DNA of 62,875 nucleotides from an uncultured Anaerococcus sp. (GTDB lineage Bacteria > Bacillota > Clostridia > Tissierellales > Peptoniphilaceae): the NCBI RefSeq assembly GCF_943908415.1, contig NZ_CALTSY010000007.1, positions 1-62,875 on the forward strand, in the 5' to 3' direction. How positions within the stretch are numbered: the first letter of the stretch is position 1; each line of letters starts with the position of its first letter. The position numbers and the translations under genes are program-made. Below the pieces are notes generated by a model, which made no database searches, was not told where the DNA came from, and was given only the letters and a program-made list of their open reading frames with translations. Of the stretch, positions 32,050 to 41,984 are shown piece after piece.

Positions 32050-34504
32050 TATCTTCCTCTGCTTCTACTTCAATAGTGCCATCATATTTTGTAACTGAAA
32101 CTATCTTATCTGATTCATCTTTAAGGTTTTTGAGTGTTACTCCCATAGTATTTCTACCTGTTGTGGAGATATCTTTTACTTTTATTCTTATGATATCCCC
32201 GTTTAAGGATACCATCATTATATCATCATCTAGGTCTACTGGGATAGTATCTACTACGCGTCCTGTTTTTTCTGTAACCTTATGGCATCTGATTCCCTTG
32301 CCACCTCTGTTTTGGTTATTAAAGTTGTTAAAGGATGTTTTTTTACCAAAGCCATTTTCTGTTACTACCAATAGATATGTTTCACTACCTTTGATGTTCA
32401 TTGCTACTACTTCATCTTCAGTGTTAAGTTTTATAGCTCGAACTCCTCTTGCTTGACGACCCATACTTCTTACATCTTCTGTATTAAATTGGATAGTCAT
32501 ACCATTTTTTGTTGAAATTATTAGTTCTTCTTCTTTTTCTATATGGCGAGCTGAGATTAACTCATCGTCTTCTTCAAGTCCTATAGCTATAATTCCATTT
32601 CTTTGAATGGCTGTGAAATTATTTGCATCTGTCTTTTTAATTTTACCATTTTTTGTCTGTAAAACTATTTGATCTGTCTCACCTAGCTCTGATAAGCTCA
32701 TAATTTCTGTGATTTTTTCTCCAGAATTTAGGTTAAGAATGTTGATGATTGCTTGACCACGGCTGGTACGGCTTCCTTCTGGTATGGCATATCCTTTTAG
32801 TGAATAGACCCTACCAAAAGATGTGAAGAATAGTAAGTCTTCGTGGGTGTTTGTGGTCTTTATACGTTTGATAAAGTCATCTTCCTTGGTGTTGGCAGCG
32901 GATATACCCTTGCCTCCTCTATTTTGTACCTTATAGGTATCTACAGGAAGTCTTTTTATATAGCCATCGTTTGTAAGTGTGATAAGGATATCTTCTTTTT
33001 CGATTAGCTCTTCTATATCTATATCACCTTCATCGATTACTATTTTTGTACGACGTTCGTCTCCAAATTTATCTTTGATTTCTATAAGTTCAGTTTCTAT
33101 AAGTTCTATTAATTTTTCCTCTGATTCTAGGATACCAGTTAGATAAGCAATAGTCTCTTCAAGTTCCTTGTTTTCAGCATTTAGTTTTTCAATTTCTAGA
33201 CCTGATAGACGTTTCAATCTCATATCTAGAATTGCTTGAGATTGTAAGTCTGTTAGTCCAAATCTTTCTAGGAAAATACCTTTTATTTCATTATCATCAT
33301 AGGAAGATCTGATTATTTTGATAATTTCATCTATATTATCTATAGCTATTATCAATCCTTCTACTATGTGCTTACGGGCCTTAGCCTTTGCTAGGTCAAA
33401 CTCAGTTCTTCTTGTTACTACATCTTTTTGATGTTCTATGTAGTATTTTATGAGTTCTTTTAGATTAAGGACTTTTGGTACTCCGTCTACTAGGGCTAGA
33501 TTTATAATACCAAAGGTTGTCTCTAATTGTGTATATTTATATAGGTTATTTAAGACTATATTAGCATTGGAATCACGCTTGATCTCAATGACTATACGCA
33601 TACCCTTTCTATCTGATTCATCTCTGATATCGGATATACCGTCTATTCTTTTCTCTTTTACAAGGTCTGCGATTTTTTCTATAAGTCTTGCCTTATTAAC
33701 TTGGTAAGGAATCTCTGTAACTATTATGCGTTCACGGTTTTTCTTAAATGGTTCAATTTGTGCAATACCACGAAGTTTTACCTTGCCACGTCCAGTTTCA
33801 TAGGCTTCTTTGATACCTGATTTTCCTAGAATCTTTGCTCCTGTAGGAAAGTCTGGTCCTGTTATTATTTGATTTAGTTCTGTGATTGTAATATCAGGAT
33901 TTTTCATGTAGGCAATACATGCATCTATGGACTCATTTAGATTGTGAGGTGCCATATTGGTTGCCATACCTACTGCTATACCATTGGATCCATTTACAAG
34001 GAGGTTTGGAAATCTAGATGGTAATACTACTGGCTCTTTTTCTTCTTCGTCGAAGTTTGGCATGAAATCTACGGTGTTTTTATTGATATCACGTAGCATT
34101 TCTTTGGCAATTTTACTCATTTTAACTTCGGTATAACGCATAGCTGCTGGGTCGTCCCCATCTACTGAACCAAAGTTACCTTGTCCTTGGGCTAGAGGAT
34201 ATCTGGTTGAGAAGTCTTGAGCAAGCCTTACTAATGCATCATAGATTGCGGAGTCACCGTGAGGGTGATACTTACCCATTACCTCACCGACTACTCTGGC
34301 TGACTTACGGGTTGGCTTGGATGGATCTAGTCCTAGTCCTTCCATACCGTATAGAATCCTTCTATGAACTGGCTTTAGTCCGTCCCTAACGTCTGGTAGG
34401 GCACGGGATACTATTACCGACATGGAGTAGTCCAGGTAGGCATCCTTCATCTTATCTTCTAGGTCTACATTTATAATATTATTATCATTATTAATTTCTA
34501 TCAT
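32042..34504 (-). CDS. gyrA: DNA gyrase subunit A
   Basis: This 820-residue protein is of normal length. The active-site tyrosine is Tyr124 in AAMRYTE. The quinolone pocket reads HPHGDSAIYD with Ser85 and Asp89, the drug-sensitive residues in the usual positions. The GyrA-box QRGGKGI-like motif (QNRGGKGI) begins the C-terminal DNA-wrapping propeller. With GyrB it introduces negative supercoils using ATP. It starts 8 bases after gyrB ends and runs into the STAS gene. Confidence 0.97.
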   Translation of the reverse strand: MIEINNDNNIINVDLEDKMKDAYLDYSMSVIVSRALPDVRDGLKPVHRRILYGMEGLGLDPSKPTRKSARVVGEVMGKYHPHGDSAIYDALVRLAQDFSTRYPLAQGQGNFGSVDGDDPAAMRYTEVKMSKIAKEMLRDINKNTVDFMPNFDEEEKEPVVLPSRFPNLLVNGSNGIAVGMATNMAPHNLNESIDACIAYMKNPDITITELNQIITGPDFPTGAKILGKSGIKEAYETGRGKVKLRGIAQIEPFKKNRERIIVTEIPYQVNKARLIEKIADLVKEKRIDGISDIRDESDRKGMRIVIEIKRDSNANIVLNNLYKYTQLETTFGIINLALVDGVPKVLNLKELIKYYIEHQKDVVTRRTEFDLAKAKARKHIVEGLIIAIDNIDEIIKIIRSSYDDNEIKGIFLERFGLTDLQSQAILDMRLKRLSGLEIEKLNAENKELEETIAYLTGILESEEKLIELIETELIEIKDKFGDERRTKIVIDEGDIDIEELIEKEDILITLTNDGYIKRLPVDTYKVQNRGGKGISAANTKEDDFIKRIKTTNTHEDLLFFTSFGRVYSLKGYAIPEGSRTSRGQAIINILNLNSGEKITEIMSLSELGETDQIVLQTKNGKIKKTDANNFTAIQRNGIIAIGLEEDDELISARHIEKEEELIISTKNGMTIQFNTEDVRSMGRQARGVRAIKLNTEDEVVAMNIKGSETYLLVVTENGFGKKTSFNNFNNQNRGGKGIRCHKVTEKTGRVVDTIPVDLDDDIMMVSLNGDIIRIKVKDISTTGRNTMGVTLKNLKDESDKIVSVTKYDGTIEVEAEEDNV

Positions 34505-34512
34505 CTTGCCTC

Positions 34513-36414
34513 CTATACGTCAATGTTACTTACGTATTTGGCGTTTTCTTCTATGAACTCACGTCTTGGCTCTACCTTTTCACCCATAAGTAAGCTAAAT
34601 GTGTCATCTGTAGTTGTTGATTCAGAGTCATCTAATACCCTAAGCAATATTCTATTATCAGGGTTCATAGTAGTTTCCCAAAGTTGCTCAGCGTTCATTT
34701 CTCCAAGACCCTTATAGCGATTGATCTTATAGGAAGCTCCATCTAGGTCCTTTATGACCCTATCACGTTCTTGATCTGAGTATACATAACGTTCAGTCTT
34801 ACCGTGTGTAATCTTATATAGGGGTGGTTGGGCAACATATATGTGACCATCATCTACTAATTCTCTCATATATCTATAAAAGAAAGTCAATAGGAGTGTT
34901 CTGATATGGGCTCCATCGACATCGGCATCGGTCATGATTATAATTTTTCCATAACGAAGTTTTGATATATCAAATTCCTTGCCTATACCTGTACCAAAGG
35001 CTGTAATCATAGCCTTTATTTCTTCTGAATTTAGGATACGATCGATCTTTGCCTTTTCTACATTAAGGATTTTTCCACGTAGGGGTAGGATTGCCTGGAT
35101 TTTATTATCACGTCCACCTTTTGCAGAACCTCCAGCTGAATTACCCTCGACTATGAAGATTTCATTTTCATTTATATCTGTTGATTGGCAGTCAGCTAAT
35201 TTACCTGGAAGGGTCGCACTATCTAGGATAGATCTCTTACGGGTTAGGTCACGTGCCTTGCGTGCTGCTTCACGGGCTCTTCTGGATGATAGGGCCTTAT
35301 CTAAGATTACAGATGCTACTTTTGGATTTTCTTCTAAAAACGCTTCAAGTTTTGATGAGAAAAATGTATCTACTGCCCCACGTACTTCTGAGTTTCCAAG
35401 TTTAGCCTTGGTCTGTCCTTCAAATTGTGGTTCTGATATTTTTACAGATACTATGGCTGTCATTCCTTCACGGACGTCTTCACCTTGTAGATTATCTTCA
35501 TTTTCTTTTATAAATTTGTATTTTCTAGCATAATCATTGACTCCACGGGTTAGGGCTGACCTAAATCCTGATAGGTGAGTACCACCTTCTGGAGTATAAA
35601 TATTATTGGCAAATGTTAGTATATTCTCACTATAAGAGTCTGTATATTGGAAGGCTATTTCTATCTCTGTATCTTCTTGTGTTCCTAAAAAATGAGGGAT
35701 GGTAGCCATTATAGAATCCTTGCTACGGTTTAGGTATTCTACAAACTCGCTAACTCCTCCATCGTATTTGAATGTTTGGCTAGATTCATCTCTTTTATCT
35801 TCAAAGATGATTTGAACTCCAGAATTTAAAAATGCCATTTCACGGAATCTGCGTTCTAGGGTTTTTTTGTCAAATTCAGTTGTATCAAAGATTTCAGAAT
35901 CTGGCTTAAAGGTTATAGTTGTGCCTGTTTCGCTAGTTTCTCCTAAAATTTCAAGTTCACTTGTAGCTACTCCACGTTCAAAGCTCATTCTATAGATGTG
36001 ACCATCTCTTCTTACCTCAGCTATGAGGTATTCTGATAGGGCATTTACTACAGAGACACCTACACCGTGCAAACCTCCTGAGAATTGATAGGCAGATGAA
36101 TCAAATTTACCACCAGCATGCAAAACTGTAAGAACTGTTTCTAGGGTTGACTTCTTGGTTTGTGGATGTTCCTTTACTGGAATACCTGATCCATCATCTT
36201 CTACTGTAATTATATTATCTTCTGATACACTTACTTTTATGTAATCACAACGACCAGCTAAAGCCTCATCTATGGAGTTATCTACAACCTCATATACTAG
36301 ATGGTGGAGGCCCTTTTCGCTAGTTGATCCGATATACATACCAGGTCTAAGTCTGACTGGCTCTAGTCCTTCTAAGACCTTGATATTACCGGCATCATAA
36401 TTGTTTTCTGTCAT
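34513..36414 (-). CDS. gyrB: DNA gyrase subunit B
   Basis: The protein is 633 residues from the ATG at 36414, preceded by GAAAGGA; an upstream in-frame codon at 36435 lacks a good site. The GHKL ATPase domain is first (YEVVDNSIDEA, DDGSGIP, GGLHGVGVSVVNAL), then the transducer and the TOPRIM domain (EGNSAGGSAKGGRD, DADVDGAHIRT). It supplies ATP hydrolysis for GyrA. It lies 23 bases after recF in the dnaA-dnaN-recF-gyrB-gyrA chain. Confidence 0.97.
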   Translation of the reverse strand: MTENNYDAGNIKVLEGLEPVRLRPGMYIGSTSEKGLHHLVYEVVDNSIDEALAGRCDYIKVSVSEDNIITVEDDGSGIPVKEHPQTKKSTLETVLTVLHAGGKFDSSAYQFSGGLHGVGVSVVNALSEYLIAEVRRDGHIYRMSFERGVATSELEILGETSETGTTITFKPDSEIFDTTEFDKKTLERRFREMAFLNSGVQIIFEDKRDESSQTFKYDGGVSEFVEYLNRSKDSIMATIPHFLGTQEDTEIEIAFQYTDSYSENILTFANNIYTPEGGTHLSGFRSALTRGVNDYARKYKFIKENEDNLQGEDVREGMTAIVSVKISEPQFEGQTKAKLGNSEVRGAVDTFFSSKLEAFLEENPKVASVILDKALSSRRAREAARKARDLTRKRSILDSATLPGKLADCQSTDINENEIFIVEGNSAGGSAKGGRDNKIQAILPLRGKILNVEKAKIDRILNSEEIKAMITAFGTGIGKEFDISKLRYGKIIIMTDADVDGAHIRTLLLTFFYRYMRELVDDGHIYVAQPPLYKITHGKTERYVYSDQERDRVIKDLDGASYKINRYKGLGEMNAEQLWETTMNPDNRILLRVLDDSESTTTDDTFSLLMGEKVEPRREFIEENAKYVSNIDV

Positions 36415-36437
36415 AATCTTCCTTTCTAAAATCAAGC

Positions 36438-37535
36438 TTACTTAGATATCTGATCTTTCTTATCAAAAATCATCCCATTTTTTATGTATCTAATGCTTGA
36501 CTTATCTACCATATCCAAGCTTTTGGTATTGGTAGCTGTTATAATCGTCTGGTAGCCCCCTAAGCTTTCTAAAAGAAATTTTGATCTTTTTTCATCTAAT
36601 TCTGAAAAAACATCATCAAATAAAATGACAGATGTTTCACCTGTCACTTCTCTTATCAACTTAACTTGAGCTAGTTTTATATTCAGTATTGCTGACCTTT
36701 GTTGGCCTTGAGATCCAAAGTTTTTTATGAGCTTATCATCAATGCTTATATCAATCTCATCCTTGTGGATGCCCTTTTGGGTTGTCATATATCTTAAGTC
36801 ATTGTTTCTTGCTTTTAAAAATATTTGATAATATTGATCTTCACTTTCAGCTTCTATATCTGGCTTATAGGTGAGCTTTAGCTGCTCTTTTCCTCCTGAT
36901 AGTGCTAGATGGTAGTCTCTAGCAAAATCATCTAAAAGAGAAATAAACTTCTTACGTCTCTTATATATCTTAAAGCCATGCTTAACTATAGACTTATCAA
37001 ATGCATCCACTTGCTCCTTAAAATAAGGGCTGGATTGTTTTTTTAAAAGCTTATTGCGTTCAAAGATAAGCTTATCGTATTCTTTTTTCGTTTTCTTATA
37101 GGAAAAGTCTATACTTATTATTATATCATCTATAAGATCACGTCTTAAATTTGGCCCTTCTTTTATAATTAGTAAATCTTCTGGGGTAAATAATACTAGG
37201 GAAAATAGGGCCTTTAAATCTTTGTTTCTCTCATATTTTACTCCATTTACAGAAATTTTCTTACCTTCATCATCTACTTCTATGCTAACATCCTTAAAAT
37301 ACATACCTTTTCTGATAAGTCCTGATAAGATCATGGATGATTTTTTAAAGCTTATTATGTCCTTATCTCGGATTTTCTTAAAGCTTGTAGCATTGGCAAG
37401 ATAATAAAGGGATTCTAATAGGTTTGTCTTACCTTGGGCATTATCTCCTATAAAGATATTAATTTCATCTGTAAAGTTAACCTCAGTTTTTGAATAATTT
37501 CTAAAAGATTCTAAATTAATCTTATCTATCCACAT
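36438..37535 (-). CDS. recF: DNA replication and repair protein RecF
   Basis: This 365-residue SMC-like ATPase has Walker A GDNAQGKTN near the N-terminus, signature FGSQGQQRSA and Walker B VILFDDVFSELD. It helps load RecA at single-strand gaps together with RecO and RecR. Its ATG overlaps the stop of the S4-domain gene by one base (TAATG). Length and gene order are standard. Confidence 0.95.
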   Translation of the reverse strand: MWIDKINLESFRNYSKTEVNFTDEINIFIGDNAQGKTNLLESLYYLANATSFKKIRDKDIISFKKSSMILSGLIRKGMYFKDVSIEVDDEGKKISVNGVKYERNKDLKALFSLVLFTPEDLLIIKEGPNLRRDLIDDIIISIDFSYKKTKKEYDKLIFERNKLLKKQSSPYFKEQVDAFDKSIVKHGFKIYKRRKKFISLLDDFARDYHLALSGGKEQLKLTYKPDIEAESEDQYYQIFLKARNNDLRYMTTQKGIHKDEIDISIDDKLIKNFGSQGQQRSAILNIKLAQVKLIREVTGETSVILFDDVFSELDEKRSKFLLESLGGYQTIITATNTKSLDMVDKSSIRYIKNGMIFDKKDQISK

Positions 37536-37741
37536 TATATAATAGTTATACTTATATCATCAAAGACTACTGTATCGCCCTTATAAAGTTTTTTGCCTGG
37601 GACAAAGCAAGGCTGTCCATTAAGGATTACTCCTTCTTCTTTTACTATAACTTTGGCAAGGCCACCAGAAGGAATAATTTGGCTTGCTTTTAATAAATCT
37701 TTAAGTTTGATCATTTCTGCTTCAAATTCTAATTGTTCCAT
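37535..37741 (-). CDS. yaaA: S4-domain RNA-binding protein YaaA/RlbA
   Basis: This 68-residue protein is essentially one S4 domain, with the typical LKDLLKASQIIPSGGLAK and GEVxxNG-like GVILNGQPCF segments. Proteins of this type lie between dnaN and recF in many Firmicutes and bind RNA, probably in ribosome assembly. Its stop overlaps the recF start. Confidence 0.9.
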   Translation of the reverse strand: MEQLEFEAEMIKLKDLLKASQIIPSGGLAKVIVKEEGVILNGQPCFVPGKKLYKGDTVVFDDISITII

Positions 37742-37752
37742 AATTCTCCTTC

Positions 37753-38865
37753 TTAATTTGCTAATCTAACTGGAAGTACTAGGTAAGTGTAATCTTCATC
37801 TTCGTACTTACTATCTACTGGATAGATTAGGCAAGGATTTAGTGATGACTTAAAGCTTAGCTTTATTTTTTCACTATTAAAGGCACGGACACCTTCTTGC
37901 ATATATCTTGCATTGAAGGCTATATCTAAATTCTCACCTTCTAGACTTGTTTCTACAACTTCTTTTACATCTCCTACTTCTGAGTTAGATTTTATAACTA
38001 TGTGATCTTCTGCTACTTCCATGCGGATAAGATTGGCTCTGCCTGGATCTGATAAGACTTGGGCACGGTCAAGGGCACGTACTAGGGCTTCCTTATCTAG
38101 TATAGCTGTTGTATCTGAGATATCATTTATGATATTTCTATAATCGATAAAGTTTTTATCAATTACTCTGCAATACATAGTAGTAGCTTCACTCTTAAAT
38201 ACTATATCATTTTCGTTTTTATAAATATAGGATGTATTATCATCAGAAATAATCCTAGACCATTCCATGAGGGATCTTTTTGGAATTATAAATTCACTGC
38301 CCTCATAATCACTAATGTAATCTATCTTATTTTGCTTAAGGGCAACCCTATATCCATCAAGGGCAACCATATTTAGCTTACCTTCTTTTAATTCAAATAA
38401 AATCCCTGTAAGGGCAAGCTTTGTCTCATCCGTACTTGTAGCAAATTCTGTTTGTAAGATAGATCTTTTTAACTTATCATTTGCTATCTCTAGTGGTTTA
38501 GTATCTGGCAATTCTAAGTCTTTTTTTTCAAAGTACTCAAAGGCTATAAGATTAAAGTTTGAGTTTTGACTCTTGATATTTATCTTCGAGTCCTTTATTT
38601 CTGTCCTTACTGTATCGTTTGGCAACTTTCTTATAATATTAGAGAATAGACTTGCCTTTACTGCCATTTCTCCTTCTTCTTTTACTAAGGCTGATATGGA
38701 GGTTTGAATTGTAATTTCTCCATCAAAGGCAGTCAGTGAGAGTCTATCTTCTTTTGCCTCAAAGTATATTAATTCATGTATTTGTATATTGGTATTTTTA
38801 CTTATTGCTTTATTAGCTATGTTAATAGCATTCATTAGCTCATTTTGTTTTACTTCAAATTTCAT
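37753..38865 (-). CDS. dnaN: DNA polymerase III sliding clamp (beta subunit)
   Basis: This 370-residue protein is made of three similar clamp domains with the conserved C-terminal patch ending DYTYLVLPVRLAN. As a dimer it encircles DNA and tethers the polymerase. It follows dnaA after a gap with DnaA boxes, and precedes the S4 gene by 11 bases. Length is normal. Confidence 0.96.
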   Translation of the reverse strand: MKFEVKQNELMNAINIANKAISKNTNIQIHELIYFEAKEDRLSLTAFDGEITIQTSISALVKEEGEMAVKASLFSNIIRKLPNDTVRTEIKDSKINIKSQNSNFNLIAFEYFEKKDLELPDTKPLEIANDKLKRSILQTEFATSTDETKLALTGILFELKEGKLNMVALDGYRVALKQNKIDYISDYEGSEFIIPKRSLMEWSRIISDDNTSYIYKNENDIVFKSEATTMYCRVIDKNFIDYRNIINDISDTTAILDKEALVRALDRAQVLSDPGRANLIRMEVAEDHIVIKSNSEVGDVKEVVETSLEGENLDIAFNARYMQEGVRAFNSEKIKLSFKSSLNPCLIYPVDSKYEDEDYTYLVLPVRLAN

Positions 38866-39090
38866 GCTAGCTCCTCATATAACTATATATATTTAGTAGT
38901 ATTAGTAGTAGGGGACAAGGATATGTGGATAAGTCCCTTAAATGTTTTTATTAAGCCATTATTTTTGCAAAAAATAGTCTTTATAAGTCAAGGATAAGTC
39001 CTTGAGTTTTCCACATATTAAATGGCAATCTATATTAGAATTATTAAATCTTACTTTTCCACAGCTTAATCCCCCAAGATATGCACATTT
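38866..39090. other. dnaA-dnaN intergenic region with DnaA boxes
   Basis: Boxes seen are a perfect TTATCCACA on the minus strand (38934-38942) and two TTTTCCACA near-matches (39007-39015, 39055-39063). The gap is AT-rich. In many Firmicutes the origin is bipartite, with boxes on both sides of dnaA; this would be the second part. Confidence 0.7.
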
Positions 39091-40491
39091 TTACTCTGTT
39101 ATAGATTTTTTTAGATTATTTATTTCTTCGCTAAAAGCTTCATCAATTAGCATTTCATCTTTTACTTTATCAATGCCATGCATAACAGTTGTATGGTCAC
39201 GACTAAAGGCATTAGATATGGTTACTAGGCTATCATCTAATATGTCTCTAGCCAAATACATTGCTATATGCCTTGGTTTTACTATTTCTTTTTTACGGGA
39301 TTTGCCTTTTAAGTCTGATAATTTCACAGCATATTTATCTGCTACTTTTTGTTGTATATCATCTATACTTACGTGTTTTTGTTTATTAAGTGATCTAGTG
39401 TTTACGCCCTTTTTTGCATCATCTAGGGTTATGGTATTCCTATTATCACCCTTAGCATAGGCTATGGCTGTAGATAAGGCTCCTTCTAAATCTCTTATAT
39501 TTGTGTCAATGTTTTCTGCTATATATGTTAGTATTTCACTATCTATATAGGCCCCTAGCTCATCTGATTTTTTTTGCAGTATTGCTACTCTTGTCTCAAA
39601 GTCTGGCTTACCAATATCAACTGTAATCCCCCAAGAAAACCTTGAAAGCAACCTATCTTCTAAGTCTTTTATTTCTAAAGGTGGCCTATCTGATGATAGG
39701 ACTATTTGCTTATCAGCATAATATAAGTCATTAAAGGTATGGAATAATTCTGTTTGTGTACCTTCTTTATTAGATAAGAATTGTATATCATCTATTAAAA
39801 GTATATCAGCTGACCTATATTTATCACGAAACTCTTGGTTTAGGTTTTGATTTTTATTCTTACTACTTGGCTGTATGCTGGCTATAAGCTCATTTGTAAA
39901 TCTTTCACTAGATATATACATAACGTATAGATCATCTCTTTCTTCAAGGATTTTGTGGGCTATGGCTTGCATCAAGTGAGTTTTGCCAAGTCCTGAGTCC
40001 CCATATATAAAGAGAGGATTATATATCTTAGTAGGATCATTGTTTATAATGTTTTGAGTTACTGCACTAGCTATAGCGTGGGCATACTGATTAGATTTAC
40101 CTTGTACAAAATTTTCAAAGGTATAATTACGATCTAAAAGCGGTTTTGGGTATTTAGCAACTTGTTTTAGTCTCATCTGACCATCTTCTTCGTAATTATT
40201 GCCCAGTGTTAGGATTTTGCTATAGGCATCTGAATCCTTAGCTACTATTACCACTTTTATATTATAATCATAATCTCTAGTAATCTTATCTAAATTCTCT
40301 TGGAGTGCTGGTGTCCATATTTTTTCATATACAAACATCATTTCTGACTTAGGAATCTCTAAATACAAGGTATTTTCATACAGGTTTAGCGGTTTTAGTA
40401 TGTCTATCCATGTATAGTATTGCTGCTTATCAGCAATATTCATTTTCATTTCATTTTTTAATTCATCGGTAATGTATTCTAAACTAATCAT
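39091..40491 (-). CDS. dnaA: Chromosomal replication initiator DnaA
   Basis: The protein is 466 residues from the ATG at 40491, preceded by AAAGGTG; a start at 40524 would add eleven residues without a ribosome site. Domain I is N-terminal, the AAA+ domain has Walker A GDSGLGKTH and Walker B LLIDDIQFL, and domain IV has the DNA-binding signature FSRDHTTVMHGI. It binds the boxes on both sides of its gene and opens the origin. It begins the minus-strand replication operon. Confidence 0.97.
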   Translation of the reverse strand: MISLEYITDELKNEMKMNIADKQQYYTWIDILKPLNLYENTLYLEIPKSEMMFVYEKIWTPALQENLDKITRDYDYNIKVVIVAKDSDAYSKILTLGNNYEEDGQMRLKQVAKYPKPLLDRNYTFENFVQGKSNQYAHAIASAVTQNIINNDPTKIYNPLFIYGDSGLGKTHLMQAIAHKILEERDDLYVMYISSERFTNELIASIQPSSKNKNQNLNQEFRDKYRSADILLIDDIQFLSNKEGTQTELFHTFNDLYYADKQIVLSSDRPPLEIKDLEDRLLSRFSWGITVDIGKPDFETRVAILQKKSDELGAYIDSEILTYIAENIDTNIRDLEGALSTAIAYAKGDNRNTITLDDAKKGVNTRSLNKQKHVSIDDIQQKVADKYAVKLSDLKGKSRKKEIVKPRHIAMYLARDILDDSLVTISNAFSRDHTTVMHGIDKVKDEMLIDEAFSEEINNLKKSITE

Positions 40492-41115
40492 TACTACACC
40501 TTTCTCTACAAAATATATCCACAAGCTATAGATGGCTTTTTGTAAAGCTTTAGATTAGATTTAAAAACTTATCCACTACTGTGGATTAAATTGTGGATAA
40601 CTTTATCTTTATAAGTCTTTTCCTCAAAAATTAGGATTTATGGACTATAAATTGTTTTAAAATTTCAAAAAATAAAACTTTTCCACAAAAAATAATAGTA
40701 TTTAAAGAAAAATCTAGCTTTTCCATATATTTTTGCACCTCCAATTATACTATAAACAAGCGATTATAGCAACTTATCCACATTATGTAGATAAGTTTTT
40801 GGAAAACTAAGATTTTAATATAAAGTTTATAACAACTTATGTTGATATGTGGATAAGTCTGTGTATTTATTAAAGATTTTTATAATTATATCCCCATTTA
40901 CCTATCTATATGATTTTTAATCACTAATTCTTATATTTATCCACGTAAAATTTTAGTTTATATTCTGTGGACAAAAAAATTCTTTAAAAACTTATCCACA
41001 TTGGAAGATTATAAGATTATTAGCTATTGTTTGGATATTTATAGATTATTATATAGAAAAATTATTCATACTAGTTAAATTTAAGTCTAAGACATTCTAA
41101 AATCAACAAAAGACC
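40492..41115. other. Chromosomal replication origin oriC
   Basis: This 624-base, very AT-rich stretch holds numerous DnaA boxes. Perfect TTATCCACA boxes are at 40592-40600 (minus), 40774-40782 (plus), 40848-40856 (minus) and 40992-41000 (plus). One-mismatch boxes are at 40515-40523, 40569-40577, 40679-40687, 40786-40794, 40937-40945 and 40966-40974. Transcription diverges here (dnaA left, rpmH right), as is usual at a bacterial origin. Long A/T tracts between the boxes and rpmH are candidates for the unwinding element. Confidence 0.92.
40744..40772 (-). promoter_or_regulatory. Promoter of dnaA
   Basis: TTGCTA (40767-40772), a 17-base spacer and TATAAT (40744-40749) on the minus strand. A perfect DnaA box (40774-40782) touches the -35, which would allow DnaA to repress its own gene. 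Confidence 0.7.
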
Positions 41116-41144
41116 TTGACATATTAGCAATTTCTACATATAAT
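41116..41144 (+). promoter_or_regulatory. Promoter of the rpmH operon
   Basis: TTGACA (41116-41121), a 17-base spacer and TATAAT (41139-41144) form a full consensus promoter 35 bases before rpmH. Confidence 0.85.
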
Positions 41145-41179
41145 AGTATGAGTCTAAATTTTTATGAGGAGGTGTAACT

Positions 41180-41314
41180 ATGAAAAGAACCTATCAACCA
41201 AATAGAAGAAAAAGAGCTAAAGATCATGGTTTTAGAAAAAGAATGTCTAGCCCAGGTGGCAGAAGAGTACTTAAAGCTCGCCGTAAAAAGAACAGAAAAA
41301 GATTATCTGCTTAA
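41180..41314 (+). CDS. rpmH: Ribosomal protein L34
   Basis: This 44-residue, strongly basic protein begins MKRTYQPNRRKRAKDHGF and ends KKNRKRLSA, the standard L34 sequence. GAGGAGG precedes the ATG. It is part of the large ribosomal subunit. It heads the conserved rpmH-rnpA-yidD-yidC-jag operon at the origin. Confidence 0.97.
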   Translation: MKRTYQPNRRKRAKDHGFRKRMSSPGGRRVLKARRKKNRKRLSA

Positions 41315-41377
41315 TATAGTAGGCTAATTTTTAGCCTATGGTTAAGCAATCTTTTCATATAGAAACTTAGGACATAG

Positions 41378-41728
41378 ATGGAAAAGCGACTTAGTTTAAG
41401 AAAAGATACAGAATTTAAGCGTGTCTATAAGAAAAGCGATGCTTTTTTTAATAGAGACTTTACTATATTAATAAAAAATAACGGCTTAGGATATCCACGC
41501 TTTGGTTTTTCTATTAGCAAAAAAGTTGGCAAGGCCAATGAGCGTAATCTCCTTAAAAGAAGATTACGTGATATAGTAAGAAATAATTATAAGAATTTAA
41601 ATGGTGTTGATATTGTAATCATACCTAAAAAGCATGTCACAGACTTTGATTATAGAGCACTTAAAAAAACCTTGGGTCATGTATTAAACAAGGCATTTAA
41701 AAAGAATAAGATTTTTTATGTTAAATAA
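41378..41728 (+). CDS. rnpA: Ribonuclease P protein component
   Basis: This 116-residue basic protein has the RNase P protein core. The N-terminal FKRVYKKSD and the RNA-binding signature KANERNLLKRRLRD are visible. It assists the catalytic RNA in maturing tRNA 5' ends. It overlaps yidD by 11 bases. Confidence 0.95.
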   Translation: MEKRLSLRKDTEFKRVYKKSDAFFNRDFTILIKNNGLGYPRFGFSISKKVGKANERNLLKRRLRDIVRNNYKNLNGVDIVIIPKKHVTDFDYRALKKTLGHVLNKAFKKNKIFYVK

Positions 41729-41933
41729 AATTTTTATTAGAATAATTAATTTTTACAGAACTTACATTTCTCCACAATTAGGCACAGGAAAATGCAAATA
41801 CTACCCTACTTGCTCGCAATATGCAATCGAGTGTTTTAAAACTTATGGGTTTTTCAAAGCATTTTTTATGTCTGTGTGGAGAATTTTAAGGTGCAATCCT
41901 TTTTCTAAGGGTGGCTATGATCCAGTTAGATAG
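41718..41933 (+). CDS. yidD: Membrane protein insertion efficiency factor YidD
   Basis: This 71-residue protein has the family core CKYYPTCSQYAIE with three cysteines and the GGYDPV end. YidD is a small membrane-associated protein that helps insertase YidC. It starts within rnpA and precedes yidC by 51 bases. Confidence 0.94.
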   Translation: MLNKIFIRIINFYRTYISPQLGTGKCKYYPTCSQYAIECFKTYGFFKAFFMSVWRILRCNPFSKGGYDPVR

Positions 41934-41984
41934 ACTATTAGACCTACATAGGGACCTTGTCCCGAATAAATTTATGGAGTAATT

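Noticed and set aside
34246..34260. Quinolone-resistance changes in GyrA
   Set aside because: Ser85 and Asp89 in the quinolone pocket are the sensitive-type residues.
34979..35533. 184-codon plus-strand frame inside gyrB
   Set aside because: It is antisense to conserved gyrB sequence and has no recognisable protein features.
40634..40729. A 31-codon upstream frame before dnaA with GGAGG ahead of it
   Set aside because: The GGAGG lies right at the predicted transcription start, with 11 bases to the ATG, and the frame crosses a DnaA box; it is probably chance in origin DNA.
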